Below, in pieces: positions 12,608 through 24,573 of a stretch of DNA of 64,000 nt. The stretch lies in assembly GCF_932294415.1 (NCBI RefSeq), contig NC_065537.1, positions 48,838,302 through 48,902,301 on the forward strand. The letters are read 5' to 3'. Source of the DNA: Quercus robur (Eukaryota; Streptophyta; Magnoliopsida; Fagales; Fagaceae). Position 1 is the first letter of the stretch; each line of letters starts with the position of its first letter. The notes beneath the pieces are model-generated. The model searched no databases, had not been told where the DNA came from, and was given only the letters and a program-made list of their open reading frames with translations. A program made the position numbers and the translations under genes.

Positions 12608-13719
12608 ATGTTGTTCGACAAATTACTAGCAAAACGACAAGACAGTAGTAGCAGTAGTAGTAGTGGCGGCATGGAGGGAATGAAGCTGATGTTTCACTTG
12701 CTACTACCACTCTGTGTCCATTGGATCGCTGAAGAAATGACTGTTTCTGTTCTTGTTGATGTTATTACCAACGCTCTATGTCCTGGAGAGTCAACTTGTA
12801 CTCAAGCTATTTATCTTAATGGCTTTAAACAGACGGTAGGTAACAAATTCTGTCTTCTTCTTTGTTTTTTATGTTTTTGAGTGGACGACTGGACTTTGTT
12901 GAATTTAGCTCCTGAAAAATATAGAGTAAATATGAGCCATTTTAGTTGGTAAAGTCTCTTACCAATTAAGAAGCACCGACACAGATACATGTACATATAC
13001 GAGTATTGGTAGGATACGTTGATATAGACATGCAAAATGATTCCACATGTCGTACTCTGTATAAAAAATTCAATTATCCGTTTATGAATGGATTAGGTTG
13101 ATCTAAAATAAAAATATCAATTTGTCAATTTCCACAACATATAGAAAGTAGAAGCTTCTTAAAGTAAATTAATTAATAATATAATAGTATTATATATCTT
13201 ACAGCCAGTAGTAGTTGAGTCAAAAAATTTCTTCAGGGGCAGAATAAATTTACAAAATGGTAGAAAGAGAAAACAAATGTTGATGAGAGAGAGATTTTTT
13301 TTTTTTTAAATAAATATTTACAAGGGTAAGTAGCATTCATTAATTATAGGTTACGTAATTGAGATCTCTCCTCTCATCACCTGCACTCCCAAAATTATGA
13401 GGGGATGTAGGGTATGATAAGACTAGATGCTCTATTATTTGGAATAATAATAGAGCATCTAGTCTTTTGGCAAAATAATACTTTTATGATTTTGGATTTG
13501 GAAATATCTTTAATTTTGAGCAACGAAATTGCAAATTATGTATTGGCCGAGTGGATTTTGAGAGCAGTAACTAAATTGTTCCTTGTATGCAATGTTCACA
13601 TCTTTTAATTAAAGGTGTGGGTCCCCGGTCATAGAGATGTCATATTCATGATATGATTTTTTTTTTTTTTGGTTTGTTATTGGCCTCTTGAATTTTAATG
13701 TATTTTAGAATATTCATCT

Positions 13720-13766
<47 letters not shown>

Positions 13767-16420
13767 AAAAGTGGGAGTAATTATTGTTGTTTGCTTCATC
13801 TTTAATTTAGTAGAGTCGTGACTCATGAAATACAAGACAGAAAGTTATAGTTGTGGTAGTACCTTAATAAATGTGACCAAGTTTTGTACCAAAATATAAA
13901 AAGAGAAGTAACCAGGGTCCCCCACCTTTATTTATTTATAATATATTAGCTAAAAGAAATTACAAAGTAATTAAGTGGAATTATTTTTGTCAATTTATTT
14001 TACTATTTAGTTTATTTTTGCTATTATTTATGAGTTTTACTACACGTTTTGGTACTATTTATGAACCTTACTGTACTATTTTAACTAACTTTTAGCTTTA
14101 TTTATAATATTTTTAGAAAAAAATTTTCAATTTCAACAAAATAAATGGATTCCAAAAGGATCCTTAGTGCATTTGGCTCCAAATTAAAAAGCCAACTTAT
14201 ATTACTATTCATTTTTTTTCTATTATTTATAAATACGACGATACTATTTCAATTAACTTTTACCTTTATTTATAATACACTAAACAAAAAATTTTCAATT
14301 TCAATAAAATAAACAAATCCCAAATAGGAGCTAAATACATAGATCCCATGCAATTAAAGGCAGGAGGGTGAACAAAAGAGATAAAAACGCCATCTCTTTT
14401 AAGGCCCAGAGTTCAGCAATAATACCAGAGGCAAGTGATAAGCATTTTTGGGATCAAAGTCCCCAGAAGGAGAAGATTCCCAAATGATGGAATCATCAGT
14501 AGTAGAGACAGACCTGATGGGAATGGCCTTGACGAGTTGATAAGTTCTAGGAAGAGATAACAAAGGAGAGATGCAGCGGAGGTTCCAAAACCCCATTAGA
14601 GAGTACATCTTTAACCATGAGTTTTTCCTCATCAATGTCAGAAGACCTTCAATGAGGTTTTTCACAATACCAAGAGGACACAACTTGTCATACCATAATT
14701 TCAGCTGAAAGAGTTACTTCCAATTTGCCATCTGGTGCATTTAGAAAAGATAGTATTGCCCTTTTTTATTTTATTTTATTGCGGACCATCTATCAGAGCA
14801 AGGTTCAAGGGACTCTTTTTCATGGAAAAGTCTCCATCTCAGCTTGGCTAAAAGAACTAATATAAGAAGGAATGGCAGAAATGGTGGCTTGAGAAAGAAC
14901 AACTCTGCCAGCAAAAGATAACAAGTTTGCTTTCCAGCCAGCCAACTTAGCATGAACTCTCTCAATAATAGAGCTATAGTCCTGGGAAGAGGAACCCACA
15001 TGTTTCAGAGGGAAGCCAAGATATTTGCCTAACAGTTGGGGGTAGATTGGAAGCCAAGGACATCACAGAGAGAGGATCTGAGATTAACAGAGACATTAGG
15101 GGAGAAATACACTCTAGACTTGCTAGAGCTCACCTTCTAGCTTTCCTCTTTCCCTCTCAATCTGACATTAGTATGTGTCTTTATAATTTGGCTTTTGATA
15201 TATAGACAAGCGGCAAACTTATCAAGACACTTGAGATGACCAACTTATGGTCCTTTAAAATGTTCTCGGCTCAACTTAACCTTATAGGACGCATGCTGTT
15301 ATACCATCACTTTAAGAGTCATTTTTCCAAAAATAGATAATAAAGTCGTACTAGTAGTGGTTTCAAAAAAAAAAAACCTTAATAACTCAACAATTCTGAA
15401 ATTTTGTGAAAAATATTTTGTATCTAACATTGTTCAAAAGATACTTGTCTTACCTTATGCTCCTCAATTTAATTTTAATCATATGATTGCATTGAGCGAT
15501 TCAAAAAGCAATTTCTTGTTAACATGAGATGTAGAAAAAGATTGGGAAAAACAACCGGTGAAATTGTCTTTAAATTAAGTTGTGACATATATATTATAAA
15601 TGCATGCAGTTGGTTGGAATTTTCAAGATGGTGGTGCTTCCACTTTTAGGTCAGCTTGCAGATGAACATGGGCGTAAACCACTGCTCCTTCTTACTATAT
15701 CCACTTCCATTTTCCCATTTGGTATATTTCGTTTGAGCAACTTTCATGATTCTGTGAAGTTACATGTACAATGCTGCTATATATTTCCTTCTGAACTATG
15801 AGAATTATATATGGATATGAAACCCCTAATATGTGTGGCATTAATATTATGTGTTTGTCCCTCCTGTTTCGTTATTTTGTTTGTTTGTTTGTTTTTTTAT
15901 TTTTTATTTATTTTTAATTCAATTATAATTCTTTTTAAAATTTAATGTGATTCAGTACTATTGAAGTTACAAATGCTTTTCCTCTAAAAAAAAAAAGAAG
16001 TCACAAATGCTATTGAAGACAGTGGATGGGAAACCATAGATCATGTGCATGTCAAAAGATTGATGATTAAAGCATTCAAACCAAGAAACCATTTCTAAGG
16101 CATGAATTTGGCTTCAAGCTAAACAAATCTGACAGATAGTCTGGCCAAGAACTTTTTTATTATTGAAGGGTAATGTGATCTTTTTTGTTTTTGGTGGATT
16201 ATATATCTGACAAACACATGAAAAAATTTGAATTCCTGTTGATTCTAATTGAATGAATGGGTACTGACAACGTCATTCATCTGAAACTGATCTAGAGTAA
16301 GATAAGCACCCTACATGATGTATGAAAGATGAGAGACATAGAAGAGTTAAATGTAATTATAGTTCGACGAAAGAATAAATATAAAAGAAAAAAAAAAGGG
16401 AAATTTCAATTACCTATTCT

Positions 16421-16489
<69 letters not shown>

Positions 16490-19400
16490 ATACATGATTA
16501 CCTTTCAAAATTGTGAATGACATTAATGCTTTCTCTGTACGATGCTATTAGCAGTACATTAATGATATTGTCAAGATCATCAAGTGAATTTACAAATTTT
16601 ATTTTTCTGTATTCTTTTTTCAGCTATACTTGCCTGGAATCAGTCTACAGGATTTGTATGTGCTTACTATGTGCTTCGTATAATATCTTTTATTCTAAGT
16701 CAAGGGAGTATTTTCTGCATTGCTATTGCTTATACGGTAAGAGTTATTCCTCAGTGATTGATAATCATAAATAGGGAATATTGAGGGGTCTCATTTTCCC
16801 ATCTTTTGCAGGCGGATGTTGTTGAAGAGAATAAGAGGGCAGCAGCTTTTAGTTGGATAACAGGCCTTTGTGCTGCTTCGCATGTCTTGGGAAATCTTCT
16901 GGCACTTTTTCTCCCAGAAAAGTACATTTTTCCTGTATGTTGCTGCTTTAAATTCAGCATTAGCCACACAGCCTTAATTCTGTCAAATTTTCCTCTTGTC
17001 AATTCATTTTACCATTTCAGCCTTTTGTTTCAGGTTTCAATAGCTCTCTTGATCTTTTGTCCAGTTTATATGCAACTCTTTCTGGTTGAGACGGTTAAGC
17101 TGGCTCCAAAGAGGGACCAAGATTCAGCTTGCTTGACTACGCCAATCAAAATTATCCAGAAACGATACAAATCAATGAAAGATGCTGCTACAATAGTTAT
17201 GAGCAGGTAATTTTGTCTATGATCGAGACAGCTTAAAATATTCTCATCTTGCATTACGTAAATACCATATCTAAAATCTCTTAGGCAGTCTTTTCAACCA
17301 AACCTTTTTAGCTGCAAAACATTATAAATTTTCCGTCTGGCTAGAAGCGCTTCGTTTTTCTTTTGCAGTCCTACATTAAGGGGCATATCTCTGGTTTCTT
17401 TCTTCTTTGAGTTGGGAAAGTCTGGCATCAACTTTGTCTTAATGGTATGTTTCCTATTAGTTTGTCATTTTAACAAGCAAATAGATGGTTGCATGCTGCA
17501 ATTTCCTCTTAGTACCATCATACAACATCAGATATTTCAAAACTATATATAATTTTTTTTTTTTTTTTTTGACGAATGACATATTCATTCAGCCATTCCA
17601 GTGTAGTTTCGGTCAGAATCTTTAAAGCAATTATTTTGAAAAAAAAAACTTGTATGCAACAAAAAGCTTTTGTGAGGCTTATTGTTGCCACCAATCTAAA
17701 TTTGGCCAAAACCCGATTGTCATTATAAATCAGTAATTGGCACCTTGTGTGATTTGGGGTTGAAAAATCAAAGAAAAGGGAGAAAGGGAAAATGCCCTGT
17801 AAATGTAACTTGTAGGAGTAGGATTTTTTTGCAATGTGCTGACTCCAAAAATAGATAAAAATCATTTTGATTATAATATAGAGCTAAAGATGTCCAGTTT
17901 TAAAGGAAATATATCATAGAACTTATAGAAATAGAATGTGGAAGGACTAGGAGAAAGAGAAATTGGTAGAGACTTAAGACATGAAGCAGGAGACACTAGA
18001 GAGCTTTATTCAGGGGAGTTTGAATCAGAGGAGTCGTGACTTGGTTGCTTAACAGTTGTCACAAGCATATGTCCTGAACCCACCAGAGTAATGTGAGAAC
18101 TTTTGCGCTGAAACCCGTGCAGAAAAAGAAAAGGTTTTATGCTTCAGCCTTGCTAGGGACTACAAAGCCAATGGCTTTCTTATTAATCAATAGATTAGGA
18201 TAAGATAGTGCTAGATTTATCTGCTCATAAGATAATTGCAATTTAACCAATCCATGATGTTGAGTAATGATAGTTCATGAAACAATGTTTTCTTTTTGAT
18301 TCAATGACTTGATGGTTATGCTACTACCTGTGCAGTACTATCTGAAGGCAGTTTTTGGTTTTGACAAAAATGAGTTCTCAGAAATTCTGATGCTCGTGGG
18401 ATTTGGTTCAATTATTTCACAGGTGAAGTGTATTATAGAGCAAAAGTTTCCTTTTATTTACTTAAGAGATTGATATTCCCTTATACTGAAGATGTGAATT
18501 ATTCTTTAGCCATCAGTCAAGGTAGCATATCAATATCAGCTAGCATGTTATTTTGTTATTTGCTAGGCATATGCCACAGTTTTTCTCTAAATCCTCTGCT
18601 TGGTTGCTTTAAAGTTATCAAAATAAGAATTCTTCCAGTTGGTGTTGTAATGGTTGTTAATTTGTCTTCTAGATAGAAAACAATGCTAAGGCATCGTGGT
18701 TATAAAAATGAAACAATTCTTAGGGTTGTTTTGCGGTTTTATTGTTTCCCCTCTTAATGAGCACAATATTTTTCATATTTGAAAATTTTTATAATTAAGA
18801 AGTTTATTTAATGAGTTCTGGAATTGAGAGTACTGTGCCTTTTAATACTTGATTCCTAATAGCTTATAATAAGATAAGAGCACTGTCATACTACTGGCAT
18901 ACATGAATTCTCTCTTGTCCAAAATAATCCGTATGATGTTCATGTTAAGGATGTTGTTTTCCTTTATGAAAAATTTAAAATCCTTAAGAAATTCTCTTCC
19001 TATAATATGTTCGGTTTGTGGTTTGCTTCCAGATGTTGGTGCTTCCACTAATAAATCCATTGGTTGGAGAGAAGGTGATATTGTGCATAGGAATACTTGC
19101 ATCAATAGCTTATGTAAGTCGCTTGTTTTTTACTTTTAATACCCCCAGCACAAATTACAAAAGAAAAGAAAAACTAATGGTTCTTTTTGCTGTGCAGGCA
19201 TTATTCAATGGCCTTGCATGGGCGCCATGGGTATGTACACACTTGATGAATGTTTTATTTAACTCTATTCTAAAGGAAAATTTTCTGACACAGAAACACT
19301 TGAGCAGAATCTTTTATTTATTTGATTTTTCTTTAGGCTATTTTGAATTTTATAGTTTCTATTCCTCCTTTAGGAGTTATAAAATCAATCATGTGCTAAT

Positions 19401-19795
19401 CAAGACTTTGTGAAAGTAAAAACTAAAATTTTCCTAGTTCTTTTTATTTTTTTCAACTGTGGATACATTTCTCAGTCAGTAACAATGTAACATTGCCACA
19501 ATGCAGGTACCATTCATGGCTGCCACATTTAAAGTGGTAGTTGTCCTTGTAAGACCTGCTGTAAGTATTGGAATCATCAATTCTTTCATAAAATAATATT
19601 CAATGTGGTTATTCAGTTCACCTTTAATTCTAATGGTCTTTCAATTTTTCCCGTCAAATTACATGCAGACTTATGCCATTATTTCAAGAGCATCGAGCTC
19701 AAACGATCAGGTTTGAAAAATACCTATGATCCCATTACCTACAGTTCTGCATTCCATAGTTCTTGATATTCTTTCTAGAAAATTATGATTTCCAC

Positions 19796-19853
<58 letters not shown>

Positions 19854-20240
19854 CTGCTCTTACTACCAATATAAAGAAAGACCTAGTTTCTATATTCTCG
19901 GTATTGTCATATGTAGAGTGAGGCTGCTAAATTAGATAACGTTGTTTGAGGAAAGCTAATGCTATCATCTCATATGTCACACTACTCATCTAGACCTGGA
20001 TGTTTTCTACTTCTTTAGATTGAACTTTGAACTCAGTTGGGAAAAATCAGGTAGATTCATCATCATGTGTTTAGTACAAATCAGATCAGCATGACATAGT
20101 AGTGAGTTTTGAGTTTAAAGTGGCGGCTTTCTTGGCAAATTGGTCCAATTATTTTTCTCTTTCGATTGTTTATCTATGGATATCAAATGAAATTGCTGCA
20201 TTCACTTGACTGATAGAGAATTTCAGGAGTACGCTAAACG

Positions 20241-20304
<64 letters not shown>

Positions 20305-20683
20305 AAGTAGATATGGGGTTCTCCCTTATCAAAACAACTTGCTCTGTGTTGAGTTACTTCTTGAGCTAAATAAATTACAAAGAACTTGAATTGTGGTCAC
20401 TCCATTGACATGCATGCTCAATTGTTTGTGCAGGGAAAAGCACAAGGATTTGTGGCTGGTGTGGAATCATTATCAAGTTTGTTATCACCACTTGTAATGA
20501 GTCCATTGACTTGTGAGTGGACTAACTCATCTTTTATTTAGTTGAGTGTTAGAATCAATTCATATGTATTGCTAACAAGTTAAATTGTTGTTTCAGCATG
20601 GTTCTTATCTAGTAGTGCTCCTTTCAACTGCAAAGGTTTCAGTATTATATGCGCATCTATATGCATGGTAAGCACATACCCCC

Positions 20684-20740
<57 letters not shown>

Positions 20741-20865
20741 CTAACTCTGAATCTTAATCTCCTCAGATGATTTCTTTATGTTTTGCTTTCCTGCTTGAAC
20801 CTGGGGCACCTTCAAGCAATAATTCAGAGGATGACATTGAATCACCATTGCTAAGTGAGAGTTGA
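12608..20865 (+). CDS. HIAT1/TetA-like MFS transporter, copy 2 (complete)
   Basis: A complete 14-exon gene for a 456-residue membrane transporter of the plant HIAT1/tetracycline-efflux-like MFS family; the substrate cannot be inferred. Exons: 12608-12835, 15610-15721, 16624-16736, 16812-16934, 17034-17206, 17369-17444, 18336-18422, 19033-19113, 19198-19230, 19507-19560, 19669-19710, 20434-20512, 20597-20667, 20767-20865. All junctions are GT/AG and keep phase. The first exon has a serine run, then a first membrane segment ([20 protein letters not shown]). The second carries MFS motif A ([15 protein letters not shown]). The tail is acidic with a dileucine ([12 protein letters not shown]). A downstream Met (MEGMKLM) could also start translation. 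It is a tandem duplicate of the gene ending at 8,310; intron 1 has gained a MITE cluster and a LINE fragment. Confidence 0.9.
13419..13466. repeat. Perfect 21-bp stem-loop in intron 1 of MFS copy 2
   Basis: Arms AAGACTAGATGCTCTATTATT (13,419-13,439) and its exact reverse complement (13,446-13,466) are separated by TGGAAT. The matching intron of copy 1 (about 1,685-1,720) has no such palindrome, so it arose in this copy, perhaps by template switching. Confidence 0.9.
13725..13763. repeat. 39-nt poly-A run in intron 1 of copy 2
   Basis: An uninterrupted A run. The corresponding site in copy 1 (about 1,940-1,975) is a TA microsatellite instead. Confidence 0.9.
13975..14340. mobile_element. Two related MITE units in tandem in intron 1 of copy 2
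   Basis: Two blocks (about 13,975-14,160 and 14,165-14,338) share a core ending TTTTCAATTTCAA(C/T)AAAATAAA, also seen at 374-562. The second has inverted ends GCATTTGGCTCC and GGAGCTAAATA. Together with the following LINE fragment they form an insertion absent from the matching place in copy 1 (about 2,175-2,195). Confidence 0.5.
14395..15132 (-). mobile_element. LINE ORF2 fragment (RT C-terminal part)
   Basis: Minus-strand translation gives pieces typical of the end of plant L1-type ORF2: [10 protein letters not shown], then [15 protein letters not shown], then [13 protein letters not shown], spread over different frames with stops. The fragment is truncated at both ends, has no poly-A tail, and lies in intron 1 of MFS copy 2. 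The copy-1 intron lacks it. Confidence 0.75.
16422..16487. repeat. 66-nt poly-A run in intron 2 of MFS copy 2
   Basis: An uninterrupted A run upstream of the third exon. The same intron of copy 1 holds only a 9-nt A run near 3,640. Confidence 0.9.
19798..19849. repeat. 52-nt poly-A run in intron 11 of MFS copy 2
   Basis: An uninterrupted A run. The corresponding copy-1 site (about 7,306-7,318) is a short AAT/A tract. Confidence 0.9.
20241..20302. repeat. 62-nt poly-A run in intron 11 of MFS copy 2
   Basis: A second long A run in the same intron as the 52-nt run. Copy 1 has only about six A residues at the matching place (near 7,745). Confidence 0.9.
20686..20737. repeat. CT microsatellite in last intron of MFS copy 2
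   Basis: Orthologous to the shorter run at 8,142-8,176 in copy 1; it sits about 30 bp upstream of the last-exon acceptor. Confidence 0.95.
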
Positions 20866-21435
20866 CTGTTTGTCTCGAGCTGATATAAATATTTGGGGTC
20901 CCTTGCATATAGTAATGTTGTAATTGTATTAGAGCAAACAAGCTTCCAATGTGTTTGTCTTTCAGAAACTTCTCTTAAACTTTATACACCCTTGAGCTGC
21001 TGAGGATGACATTGAAGCTTTACCTCCAAGTGATATAGTTCGTTGTTGTTTTTCCCAAGTGTTTTGTAATAGCTTTTATAGGTGGTGATGTTATATTTGG
21101 CATCCCTAAAAACACATTCCTAGATACAAATATTTATGAATTAAATTCTAGATTTTAAAAAGTTTCAATTAAAAACTTAAATTTTAAAATTTATACAAAT
21201 TTGTCCATTCAGAAACTGTCATGTAAATATCAAGTGGAATGTTAGTACAATCTAGTTCACAAAATAATAGCACTTCTATTAAATTGTATCGTCTATTAGA
21301 ATTTTAATGTCGTTCTAAAGTATTTTTATGAGAATACAATATGCAATTCACATGAAATTATCAAAGGATTTTGATGTCAAGTAAGTTTTAATTACAGTTT
21401 TTGTGAATTTGTTACTTTTAATTAGCAGTAACTTG
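20866..21435 (+). other. Duplicated 3' flank of MFS copy 2
   Basis: No gene is seen. It aligns with 8,311-10,855 after removal of the MITE and the solo LTR/hAT block there, so it records the pre-insertion state. Alignment stops near 21,435 (TTTTAATTAGCAGTAACTTG), which marks the right limit of the duplicated segment. Confidence 0.65.
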
Positions 21436-21839
21436 TTAGAGATTAATTGATATGAAAAGATTTAGAAAAATCATATTGATTCAAAACTAACTCCAAATTA
21501 TAAGGGAAAAATATATAGTTTAGAGTTTAAATTGTTGCAAGAAAATGTTTGTATGATCTTAAATACTCCCAAGATCAAGACTTATCACTTACGTATGAAG
21601 AAATTTTCCAAAAATCTTGTAGTTGTATTTCAATTGACGTCTTCAAGTGTTTTTTTCTCTCTAGGTTCTCCCAGGAGTCCCAGAGGTGAAACTTTTTCGC
21701 TTCTATATGAACAGTTCTCTCATCAACACAGTAGAAACGTTTGGTTTACATTCCATGGTAAGAAAGTCATGGGTGATATCTTGAATAGATATGCGAGTTT
21801 ATAGCTATCGGGAGGGAGCAGAGGTTATTATAGATGCTC

Positions 21840-23325
21840 CAATGACAGAAAGTAACAGAGTGTTGGCCGGGAAGTTCTTCACGAAATGGCATGTGAACCT
21901 GGAGTCGGTGGCGTGAGTTCTAAAGATCAATCTGGAAACAAACCAAAGCTTCGAGGTTAGTGACTTAGGAGATAATAAGGCTCTCTTTCTTTTCCAAAAT
22001 GAGGATGATGCAGATAAAGTCTGACTTCAAGGTCTTTGGTCCTTTGATAAATACCTCCTTGCTCTGCACAAGCTGAAAACAAGAGAGGCAGTTAGCAAGA
22101 TCAAGTTTGACAGGATGGCACTATGGATCCAAATCCACGGCATCCCAACCACATTCCAAACCAAGGAGGTGGGGTACAACATAGGGTCCACCATTGGGGC
22201 GGTGGAAAGTGTAGACACAAATGAAACAGGCTTCTGCCTTGGAAGTTTCATGCGCATAAGGGTAATGATAGACATTTCAAATCCGCTGTGTAGAGGCCGG
22301 AAGGTTCGATTGGGAGAATCAAGTCAGTTTTGGGTTGATTTCAAGTATGAGCGAATGCCAATATTTTTCTACCTTTGTGGTATGGTGACCCACAATGAAA
22401 ATGATTGCTTGGTGGGGCTTCGACGTACTGAACGGATGAATGCAGAGGACAAGCCATATGGGCCATGGCTGAGAGCAACGCAAGAAAGACTTCAAAAACC
22501 TCAACTGGTCTTGGCACCATCTCGAGACAGCGATAAGGAGGTACAAAAGAACCCAGACCTCCATATTCAGGCTGTCACGGGATCAGACCGGCATTCGCAA
22601 AGTCCTATGAAGGGAACCGATCCCCAAACGATGGCGGTAAAGGACAATGAAAAAGGTAAAGCTAACGTGGGGGTTGTGGTCGCAACTACCGAGGTGAAAA
22701 TCTCGCAAATCCCTCATGAGCAGCGAGGTAGTTAGTTCGAGGAGCAACTAAAGGAGATTGACGCAGCGATTTTTGGGGATATGCCTGACACAACAAATCA
22801 CCATAAAGCAGTGCAAAGCACGGGTATGACCGAGGTGATTCAAACAAATGTTCAGGCAACCCATACGCAGATGAAGGTGGAAGATGATGCTAGGCATGAT
22901 GGGCCCCAGGAAATGTCAAAAAGCAATATGATGTCAACACCTGGGTCACAGCCACATAATGGGCCAGCCAATAAAGCCCAGGTAAACTTTACAACTCTCC
23001 CTCCTTTTATTATGGGCCCAACCTCACTGGCTAGCCCTACAAAGCCTAAACTGAAAAAGTCTAGCCAAATAAACTTAAGGAAAGGCCGAGTAGGACCAGC
23101 CATGCAAAGAAAAGAAAATGTTTTACGTAGAGGGATAGTGAGGGTGAAAAGTGATGACTTGGGGACGGGTACCATGATGGAGGTAGAACAAAATGTAAAG
23201 AGTGGTAAGCGTAGAACTCGCTCTCCCTTGAAAGATATTTCAGGTTTGGTGGAGAATGTGAAGAGGAAAAAGGTAGAAGGGGATGTCATGGGAACCCCCT
23301 CACAGTTAAAGCACTACACAAAGTA
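21840..23325 (+). pseudogene. LINE ORF1 (nucleic-acid-binding protein), broken
   Basis: The N-terminal part reads as a DUF4283-type domain (SDLGDNKALFLFQNEDDADK, then KYLLALHKLKTREAVSKIKF). It contains a TGA in the place of a usual Trp codon at about 22,020. The open stretch 22,115-22,735 follows; its zinc knuckle YLCGMVTHNENDC lacks the first Cys of the CX2CX4HX4C pattern. A TAG ends it and the same kind of basic, low-complexity tail continues at 22,781-23,326. The role in an active element would be RNA binding. Confidence is high for family, low for exact start. Confidence 0.7.
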
Positions 23326-24570
23326 GTGAAGGAGGAAGATCCCACTTTAGTCTTCTTAATGGAGACTAAGTATGATGTTACTGAGATGAAATGGGTACAA
23401 AGGAAGTTGGACAGAAAACAGGGGCTTGTGGTGCCTTGTATTCATCAAGGGGGTGGGCTTGCTCTCCTATGGAGGTGTTCTACAACTGTGGAGGTGCAAA
23501 CTTACTCTCCCAACCATATAGATGTTATCATTTCGGAGAATCAGGGTGCAAGGAAATGGAGGTTTACCGGTTTTTATGAGCACCCCAAAACTAGTAGGTG
23601 CAATGAATCTTGGACTTTGCTTTCAAGACTCAGTAGTCGCAGTGACTTACCTTGGGTGTGTATGGGGGATTATAATGAACTCATGTTCGCAAGTGAAAAG
23701 GAGGGTGGTAATACTAGACCTGAGGGTCAGATGAAACAATTCGAAGATGCAATAAATAGATGCAACCTCAGGGACTTGGGGTACAAGGGCTCGGCTTTCA
23801 CTTGGCGGCGGAGGTTAGGCAACCACGGGTGGATACAAGAAAGACTAGACCATGCACTGGTCTTCACCAATTGGGTTAGGATGTTCCCACGTTCCAAATT
23901 ACTTCATATTGCTTCCTCTACATCTGACCATAGTATTCTACTCCTAAAGGCAGCCAACCCCCTTCGACAGAAATCCAGGAGATCAAAACTATTTCGGTTC
24001 AAAGCCATGTGGTTCAAAGATGAGGCGTGTAGTGAGGTGGTTCAAGAAGTGAGGGCAAGAGGTGAAAACAGGGGCTCTCAATGGCCAATTGCTAGCTGCC
24101 TGGAAGAATGCCAATCCGCTCTAATGTCGTGGAACAAAAATATTTTTGGCCACGTAGGTAGAAGAGTCACTGCTCTGCAACAGAAGCTCCAAATTCTGGA
24201 GAATTTGAACATGGGAGGTGCGGCTTTGAATGACATTCATGAGGTTAGATTAGAGTTAAACAAAGCTCTTGCCATTGAGGAAGATATGTGGCTTCAGAGG
24301 TCAAGGAATAGTTGGTTGAAAGCAGGGGACAAGAATACGACTTTTTTCCACACCAAAGCATCCAACCGCATGCAGCGTAACACTATAGCTAGGGTGCTGG
24401 ACTCCAATAATGTGTGGATAGAAGATGAGGAGCAGATTGGTCATGAATTTGTACAGTATTTTGCTGGCCTCTTTACCTCCTCCAACCCTCGGATTGAGGG
24501 GGAGCTTATTGATGCAATTCAGCCAAAGGTATTGGATAGGATGAATGCCTCACTGATCAGGGAATTCTAG
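23283..24570 (+). pseudogene. LINE ORF2: APE-type endonuclease domain
   Basis: An open stretch reading GNPLTVKALHKVV, FLMETK, WVCMGDYNE, KGSAFTWRRR, WIQERLDHAL and STSDHSILLL, the standard order of plant LINE endonuclease motifs, including GDYNE and SDH. The usual WNCRG motif just after the start seems to have been removed by a small deletion: ATGTCATGG at 23,283 is joined directly to GAACCCC. That would remove an active-site Asn. The stretch ends in TAG at 24,568-24,570, in the same frame as the RT that follows. Confidence 0.8.
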
Positions 24571-24573
24571 ACA

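Noticed and set aside
12328-12648. 106-codon frame overlapping the start of MFS copy 2
   Set aside because: It covers the promoter and 5' UTR including the TATA box and is in a different frame from the conserved first exon.
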